Made by a program: the position numbers and the translations under genes
Part shown: positions 16,375 through 25,045 of the stretch, piece by piece
Layout: every line of letters starts with the position of its first letter
Numbering within the stretch: the first letter of the stretch is position 1
The notes under the pieces: generated by a model
Databases searched by the model: none
Seen by the model: only the letters and a program-made list of their open reading frames with translations
Told to the model about the DNA's origin: nothing
Source of the DNA: Clostridioides sp. ES-S-0054-01
GTDB lineage: Bacteria; Bacillota; Clostridia; Peptostreptococcales; Peptostreptococcaceae
Reading direction: 5' to 3'
Length of the DNA stretch: 64,000 nucleotides
Assembly: GCA_021561035.1 (NCBI GenBank)
Contig: CP067346.1
Coordinates: 2,821,001 to 2,885,000 of the forward strand

Positions 16375-18162
16375 TTATTCGTTGTCTTTTATATCGACCT
16401 TTATACTTAATTCTTCTAATTGCTCAACTTCTGCTAATGTTGGAGCATTTGTCATAGGGCAAACAGCATTTTGATTTTTAGGGAAAGCAATAACCTCCCT
16501 TATATTATCGGCTCCTGCAAGTAACATAACAAGTCTATCAAGACCAAAAGCTAGTCCAGCATGAGGAGGAGTCCCATATTTGAATGCTTCTAGTAAATAA
16601 CCAAACTTTTCATTAGCTCTTTCTTCTGTAAAACCAAGTGCTTTAAACATTTTTGATTGAACATCAGAATTTGATATTCTAACACTGCCTCCACCTATTT
16701 CATAACCATTCAATACAATATCATAAGCTTTAGCTCTCAAAGATGCCTTGTCACCTTCTTCTAGCTTATCTAAATCTTCATCCATAGGTGATGTAAATGG
16801 ATGGTGCATTGCTGAGAATGTACCTGTTTCTTCATCTTCCTCAAAAACTGGGAATTCTGTTACCCACAATAAATTATAGACGTTTTTATCTAGTAGATTA
16901 AGTCTATTTGCTACTTCAAGTCTAACTTGCCCTAAAGCATCAAATACTATTGAATTTTTATCAGCTACAAATAAAAGTAAATCTCCTACTTCAGCATTCA
17001 TTCTTGTAAGTATAGCATTAATTTCTTCTTCATTAAAGAATTTTGCTATTGGAGAAGTTACTCCCTCTTGTCCTACTTTCATCCAAGCAAGACCTTTTGC
17101 TCTATATGTCTTAGCATGTTCTTCTAGTGATGATATTTGTTTTCTAGTAAAATCATCAGCTTTTCCTTTTACATTTATACCCCTAACACTTTTTCCTGGT
17201 TGTGTAGCATCAGCAAACACTTTAAACCCACAATTACAAACAACATCAGATATGTCTGTTAATTCATATCCAAATCTAGTATCTGGTTTATCTGAACCAT
17301 ATCTAGACATAGCTTCTGCATAAGTTATCTTAGGAAGCGGAAGTGTCAACTCTACATCTAAAACTTCTTTAAATATCACTTCAAGCAAACCTTCAATCAT
17401 GCTCATAACATCTTCTTGCTCAACAAAAGACATTTCACAGTCTATTTGTGTAAACTCTGGTTGTCTATCCGCTCTTAAATCTTCATCTCTAAAACATTTA
17501 ACTATTTGGAAATATCTATCCATACCACTTACCATCAATAATTGTTTATATAATTGTGGTGATTGTGGTAACGCATAAAATTTTCCTGGGTTAACCCTAC
17601 TTGGTACAAGATAATCTCTTGCTCCTTCTGGTGTTGGAGCTATTAAAAATGGTGTTTCTATTTCGCAGAATCTATTGTTTGATAAGTAATTTCTTGTAAT
17701 ATTCATTACTTTATGTCTTAATTTTAAATTTCTTTGCATAGATGGTTTTCTTAAATCTAAGTATCTATATTTTAATCTTAGTGCTTCAGAAACATCATCA
17801 TCATCTTTTATATAAATAGGTGGAGTTTCTGACTTGTTTAAAAGTCTAAGTTCAGTTGCAAATATTTCTATATCTCCAGTTGGCATATTAGGGTTTTTAG
17901 ATTGTCTTTCACATACTTTTCCTTTTACAGCTATTACAAATTCAGACCCTAATTTTTCAGCTTTTTCAAAAGCTTCTTTATCTACATCTGTATCAAAAAC
18001 TATTTGACATAAGCCACTTGTATCTCTTAAGTCAACAAATACAAGACCACCTAAATTTCTTTTTTTCTGTACCCATCCCATAAGTACAACTTCTTCATTT
18101 ATGTTTTTTTCTCTCAACTCTCCACAGTAGTGAGTTCTCTTTAAACCCTTTAAAGTTTCCAA
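16375..18162 (-). CDS. aspS: aspartyl-tRNA synthetase
   Basis: AspS is a class II synthetase charging tRNA-Asp (or tRNA-Asn too, if non-discriminating). At 595 aa it is the bacterial form: OB-fold anticodon domain (~1-110, HYCGELRE start), catalytic domain split by the GAD insert (~280-420), and motif 3 (GLAFGLDRLVMLLAG) near the C-terminus. Motif 2 appears as FRDEDLRADRQPEFTQID. It is 73 bases downstream of hisS in the same direction, a pairing common in Firmicutes. No T-box leader is seen, so regulation is probably constitutive. Confidence 0.97.
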   Translation of the reverse strand: METLKGLKRTHYCGELREKNINEEVVLMGWVQKKRNLGGLVFVDLRDTSGLCQIVFDTDVDKEAFEKAEKLGSEFVIAVKGKVCERQSKNPNMPTGDIEIFATELRLLNKSETPPIYIKDDDDVSEALRLKYRYLDLRKPSMQRNLKLRHKVMNITRNYLSNNRFCEIETPFLIAPTPEGARDYLVPSRVNPGKFYALPQSPQLYKQLLMVSGMDRYFQIVKCFRDEDLRADRQPEFTQIDCEMSFVEQEDVMSMIEGLLEVIFKEVLDVELTLPLPKITYAEAMSRYGSDKPDTRFGYELTDISDVVCNCGFKVFADATQPGKSVRGINVKGKADDFTRKQISSLEEHAKTYRAKGLAWMKVGQEGVTSPIAKFFNEEEINAILTRMNAEVGDLLLFVADKNSIVFDALGQVRLEVANRLNLLDKNVYNLLWVTEFPVFEEDEETGTFSAMHHPFTSPMDEDLDKLEEGDKASLRAKAYDIVLNGYEIGGGSVRISNSDVQSKMFKALGFTEERANEKFGYLLEAFKYGTPPHAGLAFGLDRLVMLLAGADNIREVIAFPKNQNAVCPMTNAPTLAEVEQLEELSIKVDIKDNE

Positions 18163-18235
18163 GATACTACCTCCATTTTATTTAATTTTAATGCTATATA
18201 TTTATCTAATACACAAAACATCATACTTTCTTATT

Positions 18236-19498
18236 TTACAGCTTTTGCTTTAATTCTTCAACTAATGTACTTAATTTTACAGTAGTTTGCTCTGATGTTT
18301 TCATGTTTTTTAATGTTGCAGTGTCGTTTTTAAGTTCATCATCGCCAATTACTATTGTAAATTTTGAATTTATTTTATCTGAATATTTAAATTGTGCCTT
18401 GACACTTCTTTCTATATGGTCTTTATCTGCACTTATATGATTTTTTCTCAGTTCTTTTAATAGTTTAAAGCTTTTTGTATTTGCTTCTTCACCTATTGTT
18501 ACTATAAATATATCTGTAGACTGTGGATTTTCTATTTCAATTCCATTGCTTTCAAGCGTAAGTAAAAGTCTTTCGACACCTAATGCAAATCCAATTCCGC
18601 TTATCCCTTTTGGACCTCCTAGTTGCTCAACAAGACCATCATATCTGCCTCCACCACATACAGTACTTTGTGCACCTATATCATTAGATATAATTTCAAA
18701 AGCAGTTTTTCTATAGTAATCTAAGCCTCTAACAATTGTCTTGTCAATTACAAAGTTTATATCCATCTCTTTTAGGTATTCTTGTAATTTCATAAAATGA
18801 GTTTTACAATCATCACATAAGTTGTCTGCTATAAATGGTATATCTCTAATATTTTCTTTACATGTAGGATTTTTACAATCTATAACTCTCATTGGATTTT
18901 TTTCTTTTCTCTCATTACAAGTTTCACATAACACACTTGCTTTTGAATCAAGATATTCTTTTAATAAATTATTATATTTTTTTCTACAAACTGGGCAACC
19001 AACTGAATTTATACTTACCACTAAGTCAGTTAAACCAACTTCATTAAAAAATTGAACGGCTAATGCTATTATTTCAGCATCCATTGAAGGTGTATCACTT
19101 CCAAGTGCCTCTATACCAAATTGATGAAATTGTCTTTGTCTACCAGCTTGTGGTCTCTCATATCTAAAACAAGGTGTAACATAAAATAGTTTAGTTGGTT
19201 GAGTATCTGCGTATAGTTTATTCTCAATAAATGCTCTAACTGCACCAGCTGTACCTTCTGGCTTTAGAGTGATTTCTCTATCACCTTTATCTTTAAAAGA
19301 ATACATTTCTTTTTGAACTATGTCTGTAGTATCTCCAACACTTCTCTTAAAAAGTTCTGTATGTTCAAATATAGGTGTTACCATTTCTTCATATCCATAT
19401 AAAGCACATATTTCTCTAAATTTATTTTCTACATAACGCCATTTATAAGCCTCTTTTGGAGTTATGTCTTTAGTTCCTCTAGGAGCTTTAGTCAACAT
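18236..19498 (-). CDS. hisS: histidyl-tRNA synthetase
   Basis: This class II synthetase has 420 aa, the normal length. Visible are the PRGTKDITP start, motif 2 (CFRYERPQAGRQRQFHQFG), the histidine-binding RGLDYYRKTAFE segment, motif 3 (GFALGVERLLL) and a C-terminal anticodon-binding domain (~330-420). The first 11 bases overlap the end of hemZ, indicating coupled translation; AAGAGG-like purines inside hemZ serve as ribosome site. aspS follows downstream. Confidence 0.97.
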   Translation of the reverse strand: MLTKAPRGTKDITPKEAYKWRYVENKFREICALYGYEEMVTPIFEHTELFKRSVGDTTDIVQKEMYSFKDKGDREITLKPEGTAGAVRAFIENKLYADTQPTKLFYVTPCFRYERPQAGRQRQFHQFGIEALGSDTPSMDAEIIALAVQFFNEVGLTDLVVSINSVGCPVCRKKYNNLLKEYLDSKASVLCETCNERKEKNPMRVIDCKNPTCKENIRDIPFIADNLCDDCKTHFMKLQEYLKEMDINFVIDKTIVRGLDYYRKTAFEIISNDIGAQSTVCGGGRYDGLVEQLGGPKGISGIGFALGVERLLLTLESNGIEIENPQSTDIFIVTIGEEANTKSFKLLKELRKNHISADKDHIERSVKAQFKYSDKINSKFTIVIGDDELKNDTATLKNMKTSEQTTVKLSTLVEELKQKL

Positions 19499-20936
19499 TT
19501 TTATATACCTCTTCTTTCTTCCTTTTTATCATTTCATCTACTCTTTCAATGTACTGTTCAACATTTTTTACATTTTCTACTCTTTCAATTCTATCTTCAT
19601 CTACATAAACAAATTTCGATATAGCACCTGCACCTAATGCATAGTTACTTTGTTTTTCTTCCATAATCTGTATATTATAAATGCACTCATATCCTTCTTT
19701 AGCATAACCTATATTCTCTAAATTTCCTAACATATGTTTTTGTCTGTACATATAATATGGATTTAGCCCCATATCTTTTGCATATTTCATTGATAAATCT
19801 ATCATTTTCACCATTTCTTCATACTGTGTTAGATGTTCTTTATACTTATCCATATTTATATTTAAGTTGGAAGCTCTCTTTATGGCTAATGTATGAACTG
19901 TAAGACTTTCAGGAGAAAGCTTTTTTATTTCCTCCAATGTGTTCTTTACCATATTTAAGTCCTCATCTATAAGCCCTAAAATTATATCCATGTTTATATT
20001 ATTAAATCCCATTCTACGAGCCATATTAAAGCAATCTACTAAATCAGAGACTCTATGCTCTCTTCCAATTTTCACTAAAGTCTCATCATTCATAGTTTGA
20101 GGATTTATACTAATTCTACTAACATTGTGTTTTTTTAACACTCTTAGTTTTTGCTCTGTAATAGTGTCGGGTCTACCTGCTTCTACAGTAAATTCTCTAA
20201 TTTTACTTAAATCTAATTCATTAAATAATGAATCTATAAGCAAATCTAATTCTTCCTCATCAAGTGTAGTTGGAGTTCCACCACCAATATATAGAGTTTC
20301 AATTTCCTTATTAGTCTCCTTAATAATCTTGGCAAAACCTTTAATTTCTTCAATCAATTTATAAACATACTCTCTTTTCAAATGCCCAAATTGCTTTAAT
20401 GAATTTGAAGGAAATGAACAATATACACATCTAGTTGGACAAAATGGAATACTTACATAAAGAGAAATTTTATTTTTATCTATAGGATACATAAATACTC
20501 GCTCTTTTTTGGCGATTTCCAGAGCTAAATCTATTTTCTCATCTATTATAAAATAATTATCTTTTAGAATGGTTCTTATACTATTATCATCTAGCTTTTT
20601 ATCCATTAGATTGTGGACAATTTTGACTGGTCTAATGCCAGTCAAAATTCCCCATGGTACATAAGAATTAAATATTTGTTTAAGCACTATAAACATGCTT
20701 TTTTTGATACTTTCTTTACATAACTTTTTAAAGTTTCTCTTACTTTCATTATCTAACTTATTCAAAAAACCTTCAATTGATTTGCTATTATCAAATCCAT
20801 TTAAAAATTCAAGATTCATATTTTCTATATTTTGTATTGATTCATACTTTAAGTTTCCATCTTCACAACACTCAGTACTTGAAGACAATACACCATTTTC
20901 ATAAATCAATCTATTTATTAAATACATTGACTCCAT
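19488..20936 (-). CDS. hemZ: HemZ-type radical SAM protein (main frame; 5' end shifted)
   Basis: This frame gives 482 residues. It holds the radical SAM cluster motif CPTRCVYCSF (Cys-x3-Cys-x2-Cys) near residue 170, GGGTPTT and a HemN-like barrel. HemZ belongs to the oxygen-independent coproporphyrinogen oxidase family, though many relatives have other radical SAM roles and the substrate in C. difficile is uncertain. The apparent ATG at 20936 has no ribosome site. The well-formed start lies upstream in another frame (20918-21046), so the gene as read carries a one-base shift. hisS overlaps its end. Confidence 0.85.
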   Translation of the reverse strand: MESMYLINRLIYENGVLSSSTECCEDGNLKYESIQNIENMNLEFLNGFDNSKSIEGFLNKLDNESKRNFKKLCKESIKKSMFIVLKQIFNSYVPWGILTGIRPVKIVHNLMDKKLDDNSIRTILKDNYFIIDEKIDLALEIAKKERVFMYPIDKNKISLYVSIPFCPTRCVYCSFPSNSLKQFGHLKREYVYKLIEEIKGFAKIIKETNKEIETLYIGGGTPTTLDEEELDLLIDSLFNELDLSKIREFTVEAGRPDTITEQKLRVLKKHNVSRISINPQTMNDETLVKIGREHRVSDLVDCFNMARRMGFNNINMDIILGLIDEDLNMVKNTLEEIKKLSPESLTVHTLAIKRASNLNINMDKYKEHLTQYEEMVKMIDLSMKYAKDMGLNPYYMYRQKHMLGNLENIGYAKEGYECIYNIQIMEEKQSNYALGAGAISKFVYVDEDRIERVENVKNVEQYIERVDEMIKRKKEEVYKNVD

Positions 20937-21046
20937 ATTATTACTACATTTATCAGAGTCAGTAAACTAAATTCATTAGTAAACAATTTTATAAGTTCTG
21001 CTACTTCATACTTATAATCGTGTCCTTTTAAAAAAACATATAACAT
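20918..21046 (-). pseudogene. hemZ: out-of-frame 5' portion of hemZ
   Basis: A 42-residue frame starts MLYVFLKGHDYKYEVAEL behind an AAGGAG site eight bases before the ATG. It resembles the N-terminus of HemZ proteins (a GHD-YE-ELL-like opening) and runs out of frame past the apparent start of the main ORF. The main frame is open back to 20966, directly after a TAG at 20967-20969. One extra T in the run at 20964-20966 would fuse the two into one protein of about 518 residues. It may be a sequencing error or a real strain mutation. Confidence 0.7.
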
Positions 21047-21136
21047 CAACTTAACTCCTTCTATTTAACAGTAGAAGAACCCCATCTCTAATACAGTTAT
21101 TAAATGTTTGATACATTATTTAATACTACTATAAAA

Positions 21137-21751
21137 TTACATATAAGGATTTGTCTTCTTTTCAACCCCTAGAGTACTAGCTGGACCATGTCCTGGATAT
21201 ACTCTAATAGCATCTTCATATTTACATAATTTCTTAAGTGATTTTTCCATTTGATGAAAGTCTCCACTATACAAATCAGTTCTACCAATACTTCCAGCAA
21301 ACAAAGTATCTCCTGTGAACATTTCATCTTCAACTCTTATGCACATACATCCTTGAGTATGTCCTGGAGTGTGCAAGAAAGTCATTTTTAATTCACCAAG
21401 TTCAAGCTTGTCTTTATCATTTACATATATATCTGCATCAAACTCCTGTGCTCCACATCTCATTGTATAGCTTAAATTTTTATTTTTATCATTTAATAAT
21501 TCTTTTTCATCAATATGTGCAACTACCTTAGCACCAGTTTTTTCTTTAATATCTTTAACATATCCTATATGGTCTCCATGCCCATGAGTAAGGATTATAT
21601 ATTCGATATTTAATTCATTTTCTTTTACAAAGCTTAATGTATCTACTAAACTTCCACCTGGGTCTATAACTGCACATTTTTTAGTCTTTTCATCACCTAA
21701 TACATAAGTATTTACTCCAAAATAAGTATCTACAAATTTTTTTATAATCAT
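21137..21751 (-). CDS. metallo-beta-lactamase-fold hydrolase (glyoxalase II-like)
   Basis: This 204-aa cytoplasmic protein carries the binuclear metal site THGHGDHIG (HxHxDH) near residue 57, the later HTPGHTQG histidine, a GDTLFAGSIGRTDL aspartate and the closing PGHGP. This short form is typical of the YcbL/GloB-like hydrolases of Firmicutes, which cleave thioesters such as S-lactoylglutathione analogues; the natural thiol is uncertain because clostridia lack glutathione. It sits 15 bases after dtd in the dtd-relA cluster. Confidence 0.85.
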   Translation of the reverse strand: MIIKKFVDTYFGVNTYVLGDEKTKKCAVIDPGGSLVDTLSFVKENELNIEYIILTHGHGDHIGYVKDIKEKTGAKVVAHIDEKELLNDKNKNLSYTMRCGAQEFDADIYVNDKDKLELGELKMTFLHTPGHTQGCMCIRVEDEMFTGDTLFAGSIGRTDLYSGDFHQMEKSLKKLCKYEDAIRVYPGHGPASTLGVEKKTNPYM

Positions 21752-21765
21752 TAAAGTTTTCCCCC

Positions 21766-22215
21766 TTAAAAAGATTTACTTGAGTCTAATAGTATTGTTA
21801 CTGGACCATCGTTAGTTAATTCTACCATCATATGAGCTGCAAATTGACCTGTCCCAACTGTTACGCCTTTATCTTTTGCCTTTTTTACAAACTCTTCATA
21901 AAGACTATTTGCAAGTTCTGGTCTAGCTGCATTACTAAATCCAGGTCTTCTTCCTTTTCTGCAATCTCCGTATAAAGTAAATTGAGATACTACTAAAAGC
22001 TCTCCACCTATATCTATTAGAGATAAATTCATCTTGTCATTTTCATCTTCAAAAATTCTCAGATTCAATATTTTGTCAATCATATAATCTACATCACTTG
22101 ATTTATCATCATGAGTCACTCCTAACAATACTAGTAACCCCTTATTTATTTGACCTATAGTGTTTTCATCTACTGTAACTTTAGATGAAGATACTCTCTG
22201 CACTACTGCTCTCAT
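21766..22215 (-). CDS. dtd: D-aminoacyl-tRNA deacylase
   Basis: This 149-aa homodimeric enzyme removes D-amino acids (and glycine from mischarged tRNA-Ala) from tRNA. It begins [15 protein letters not shown] and shows the active-site motifs SQFTLYGD and the C-terminal Gly-cisPro segment [11 protein letters not shown]. It is 24 bases downstream of relA, an order conserved in many Firmicutes (relA-dtd). Confidence 0.97.
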   Translation of the reverse strand: MRAVVQRVSSSKVTVDENTIGQINKGLLVLLGVTHDDKSSDVDYMIDKILNLRIFEDENDKMNLSLIDIGGELLVVSQFTLYGDCRKGRRPGFSNAARPELANSLYEEFVKKAKDKGVTVGTGQFAAHMMVELTNDGPVTILLDSSKSF

Positions 22216-22239
22216 AGCTTCCTCCCTATTATTTTAACT

Positions 22240-24447
22240 CTAATTTGTCATTCTATAAATACTTTCTACACCAGGAATTGCTTTTAATTTTTTCATTAGA
22301 ATTTTTAATTCCTCTGTGTCATTAACTTCTACAAGTAAGTTTATACTTACAATACTATCCTTACCTTTTCTTGCATTTATTCCATTTAAACTAAGTTTAT
22401 CCATTGCAACAATATGAGTTATTTCATTAACAATTCCTCTTCTGTCAATAGCTTTTATTTGAATCTCTGCTTCAAACTTACCTTTTCCTGCTGAACTCCA
22501 TGAAACTTCCACCAATCTATTCTGGAAAAAATCTCCATTATTATTTGCATTTGGGCAATCAGCTCTGTGTATCGCTACTCCCCTACCCTTAGTAATATAT
22601 CCTACAATTTCATCTCCTGGAAGAGGATTACAACATTTAGCAAATCTTACTAAGATATTATCAAGCCCTTTTACTATAATCCCTTGTGATGCATTTTTCT
22701 TTCTTTTTTTACTGTATTCTGTTTCACTTATATTGTGTTTATTCAAATCTTCCTCTTGTATCTGTTGTTCTTTTTTAGCTTTTTTAATCTCTTTTAAATA
22801 TAAGTCTTTTACTTTAGATACAACTTGAGATGACATTATACCACCATAACCTACAGTAGCAACTAAATCCTCAACACTTGGTTGATTAAATTTCTTAGCA
22901 ACTAATGCCATATATTTTTCAACAAGAGGGTCTTTTTGTGGTATATCATGCTTCTTAAATTCTCTTTCTAATATTGTATTTCCACGGTCGACATTTTCTT
23001 CTCTTCTTTCCTTTTTGAAAAATTGTCTAATTCTACTTTTTGCGTTTGGGGTCTTCACTATATTAAGCCAATCTCTACTTGGTCCATTAGAGTTAGATGA
23101 TGTAAGCACCTCGACAATATTACCATTTTGAAGCTTATAATCAATAGGAACTATTCTTCCATCAATTTTAGCTCCTACACATTTATTACCTACATTTGTA
23201 TGAACTCTATATGCAAAATCTATAGGTGTTGATTCTGCTGGTAATTCAATTACATCTCCTTTTGGAGTAAATACATAAACCTGACTATTAAATACATCTT
23301 CTTTAAGTGCATCCATAAACTCTTGTGGGTCTTTTAAATCTTTTTCCCACTCCATCATCTGTCTCAACCACTGAAGTTTTTCTTCGACCTTAGATTCTTT
23401 ACTAGAGATACCTTCTTTATACTTCCAATGGGCTGCAATACCATTTTCAGCTATATTATGCATCTCATGAGTCCTTATTTGTATCTCTAAAGGTTCTCCA
23501 TCAGGACCTACAACAGTAGTATGCAGTGATTGGTACATATTTGGTTTTGGCATTGCTATATAATCTTTAAATCTACCTGGAATAGGTCTCCATAATGTAT
23601 GAACTATACCAAGCACTGCATAACAATCCTTTACATTATCAACTAATATCCTTACAGCTGTTAAATCAAAAATCTCTTCAAAAGTCTTATGTTTTTTTTG
23701 CATCTTTCTATAAATACTGTAAAAATGCTTTGGTCTACCATATACATCACATGGTATACTTAAATCTTTAAACTTATCTTTAAGAAGTTCAACAATCCCT
23801 TGTATATAATCCTCTCTTTGACTTCTCTTCATTGACACTCTATTCACTAAATCATAATACCCTTCTGGGTCCATAAATCTTAATGCTCTGTCTTCTAGTT
23901 CCCACTTTATCTTGGAAATACCTAATCTGTGTGCTATACCTCCATAAATTTCAAGAGTCTCTTTTGCCTTATATTTTGCTTTTTCTGGAGGCATGTATTT
24001 TAATGTTCTCATATTGTGCAATCTATCGGCAAGTTTTATAAGTATAACCCTTATATCTTTTGCCATTGCCAAAAACATTTTTCTTAAGTTTTCAGATTGA
24101 GTTTCTTCTTTTGAACGATATTTTATTTGACCAAGTTTTGTCACTCCATCAACTAAATCCGCCACTTCTTTGCCAAATTCTTTTGTTATGTCTTCATAGG
24201 TATATTCCGTATCTTCTACAACATCATGAAGTAAACCAGCTGTTATAGTTTCAATATCTAATTCCATCTCTATTAAAATATTCGCTACTGCTAATGGATG
24301 AATTAAATATGGCTCTCCAGATTTTCTATATTGTCCTTCATGCGCTTTTTTTGCAAGATTATAGGCTTTTTCAACCATTTCAAAATTTGCATTAGGTGCA
24401 TAAACTTTTATTTTTTCAATTATTTCTTGTAATTCTTTATCATGCAT
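22240..24447 (-). CDS. relA: bifunctional (p)ppGpp synthetase/hydrolase, RSH family
   Basis: RelA/SpoT homologue of 735 aa. Domains in order: HD hydrolase (~25-180, HDVVEDT motif), synthetase (~235-350, YIAMPKPNMYQSLHTTV), TGS (~385-450, VFTPKGDVIELP), helical/zinc-finger region (CCNPLPGDEIVGY, ~600-640) and C-terminal ACT (~660-735). It makes alarmones during stress and starvation; in C. difficile this RSH has been described as clostridial relA. An intact HD motif suggests hydrolase potential. It lies between apt and dtd, a conserved purine-linked context. Confidence 0.96.
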   Translation of the reverse strand: MHDKELQEIIEKIKVYAPNANFEMVEKAYNLAKKAHEGQYRKSGEPYLIHPLAVANILIEMELDIETITAGLLHDVVEDTEYTYEDITKEFGKEVADLVDGVTKLGQIKYRSKEETQSENLRKMFLAMAKDIRVILIKLADRLHNMRTLKYMPPEKAKYKAKETLEIYGGIAHRLGISKIKWELEDRALRFMDPEGYYDLVNRVSMKRSQREDYIQGIVELLKDKFKDLSIPCDVYGRPKHFYSIYRKMQKKHKTFEEIFDLTAVRILVDNVKDCYAVLGIVHTLWRPIPGRFKDYIAMPKPNMYQSLHTTVVGPDGEPLEIQIRTHEMHNIAENGIAAHWKYKEGISSKESKVEEKLQWLRQMMEWEKDLKDPQEFMDALKEDVFNSQVYVFTPKGDVIELPAESTPIDFAYRVHTNVGNKCVGAKIDGRIVPIDYKLQNGNIVEVLTSSNSNGPSRDWLNIVKTPNAKSRIRQFFKKERREENVDRGNTILEREFKKHDIPQKDPLVEKYMALVAKKFNQPSVEDLVATVGYGGIMSSQVVSKVKDLYLKEIKKAKKEQQIQEEDLNKHNISETEYSKKRKKNASQGIIVKGLDNILVRFAKCCNPLPGDEIVGYITKGRGVAIHRADCPNANNNGDFFQNRLVEVSWSSAGKGKFEAEIQIKAIDRRGIVNEITHIVAMDKLSLNGINARKGKDSIVSINLLVEVNDTEELKILMKKLKAIPGVESIYRMTN

Positions 24448-24485
24448 ATAACCACCTATTTTGTATAAAATTTTAATATATATGA

Positions 24486-24512
24486 AAATAGTTGGTGCTA
24501 TACCAACTATTG
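24486..24512 (-). terminator. short hairpin between apt and relA
   Basis: AATAGTTGGT and ACCAACTATT are perfectly paired around a short loop, followed on the minus strand by TTTTCAT. It may attenuate or process read-through from apt into relA. The T-run is weak, so full termination is doubtful. Confidence 0.5.
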
Positions 24513-24520
24513 TAAAAATA

Positions 24521-25033
24521 CTAGTATTTTATAAGAGAATTAACATCATAGTTAGATAATTTTTCTCTCCCATTTAAGAATTCTAGCTCAATCAAAAATT
24601 GCATAGAAACTACTTCTCCACCTAATTTTTCTACAAGCTTAGCAGCAGCTTCCATAGTTCCACCAGTAGCCAATAAATCGTCTACTATTGCCACTTTTTG
24701 ACCTTTTTTAATTGCATCTTTATGTATTTCTAAAGTATCTGTACCATACTCTAAGCCATACTCATAACTCTCAACTTCTCCTGGTAATTTTCCAGGTTTT
24801 CTAATTGGAACAAATCCTACTCCTAAAGCATATGCTACAGGTGTACCCATCAAAAATCCTCTTGCTTCTGGTCCTACTACTAAATCTACACCTTTATTTT
24901 TAAGTTCTTCAACTATAGAATCTACTGCATATTTAAATGCCTCTCCATCTTTAAATAGAGTTGTAACATCTTTAAAATCTATACCTGGCTTTGGGAAATC
25001 ATCAATATTCCTTATAAAGTTTTTTAAATCCAT
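24521..25033 (-). CDS. apt: adenine phosphoribosyltransferase
   Basis: This 170-aa salvage enzyme converts adenine and PRPP to AMP. The PRPP-binding motif [17 protein letters not shown] is at residue ~120, and the adenine-pocket segments [11 protein letters not shown] and [10 protein letters not shown] are present. It is 13 bases downstream of recJ with a GGAGG-type site, in the recJ-apt-relA order found in many Firmicutes. Confidence 0.97.
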   Translation of the reverse strand: MDLKNFIRNIDDFPKPGIDFKDVTTLFKDGEAFKYAVDSIVEELKNKGVDLVVGPEARGFLMGTPVAYALGVGFVPIRKPGKLPGEVESYEYGLEYGTDTLEIHKDAIKKGQKVAIVDDLLATGGTMEAAAKLVEKLGGEVVSMQFLIELEFLNGREKLSNYDVNSLIKY

Positions 25034-25045
25034 GGGAAACGCCTC

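Noticed and set aside
18163-19600. T-box leaders for aspS and hisS
   Set aside because: The gap before aspS is only 73 bases and hisS overlaps hemZ; no T-box core motif is present.
20918-20990. Programmed -1 frameshifting in hemZ
   Set aside because: No X-XXY-YYZ heptamer in the incoming frame and no obvious stimulatory stem were seen. A lost T is simpler.
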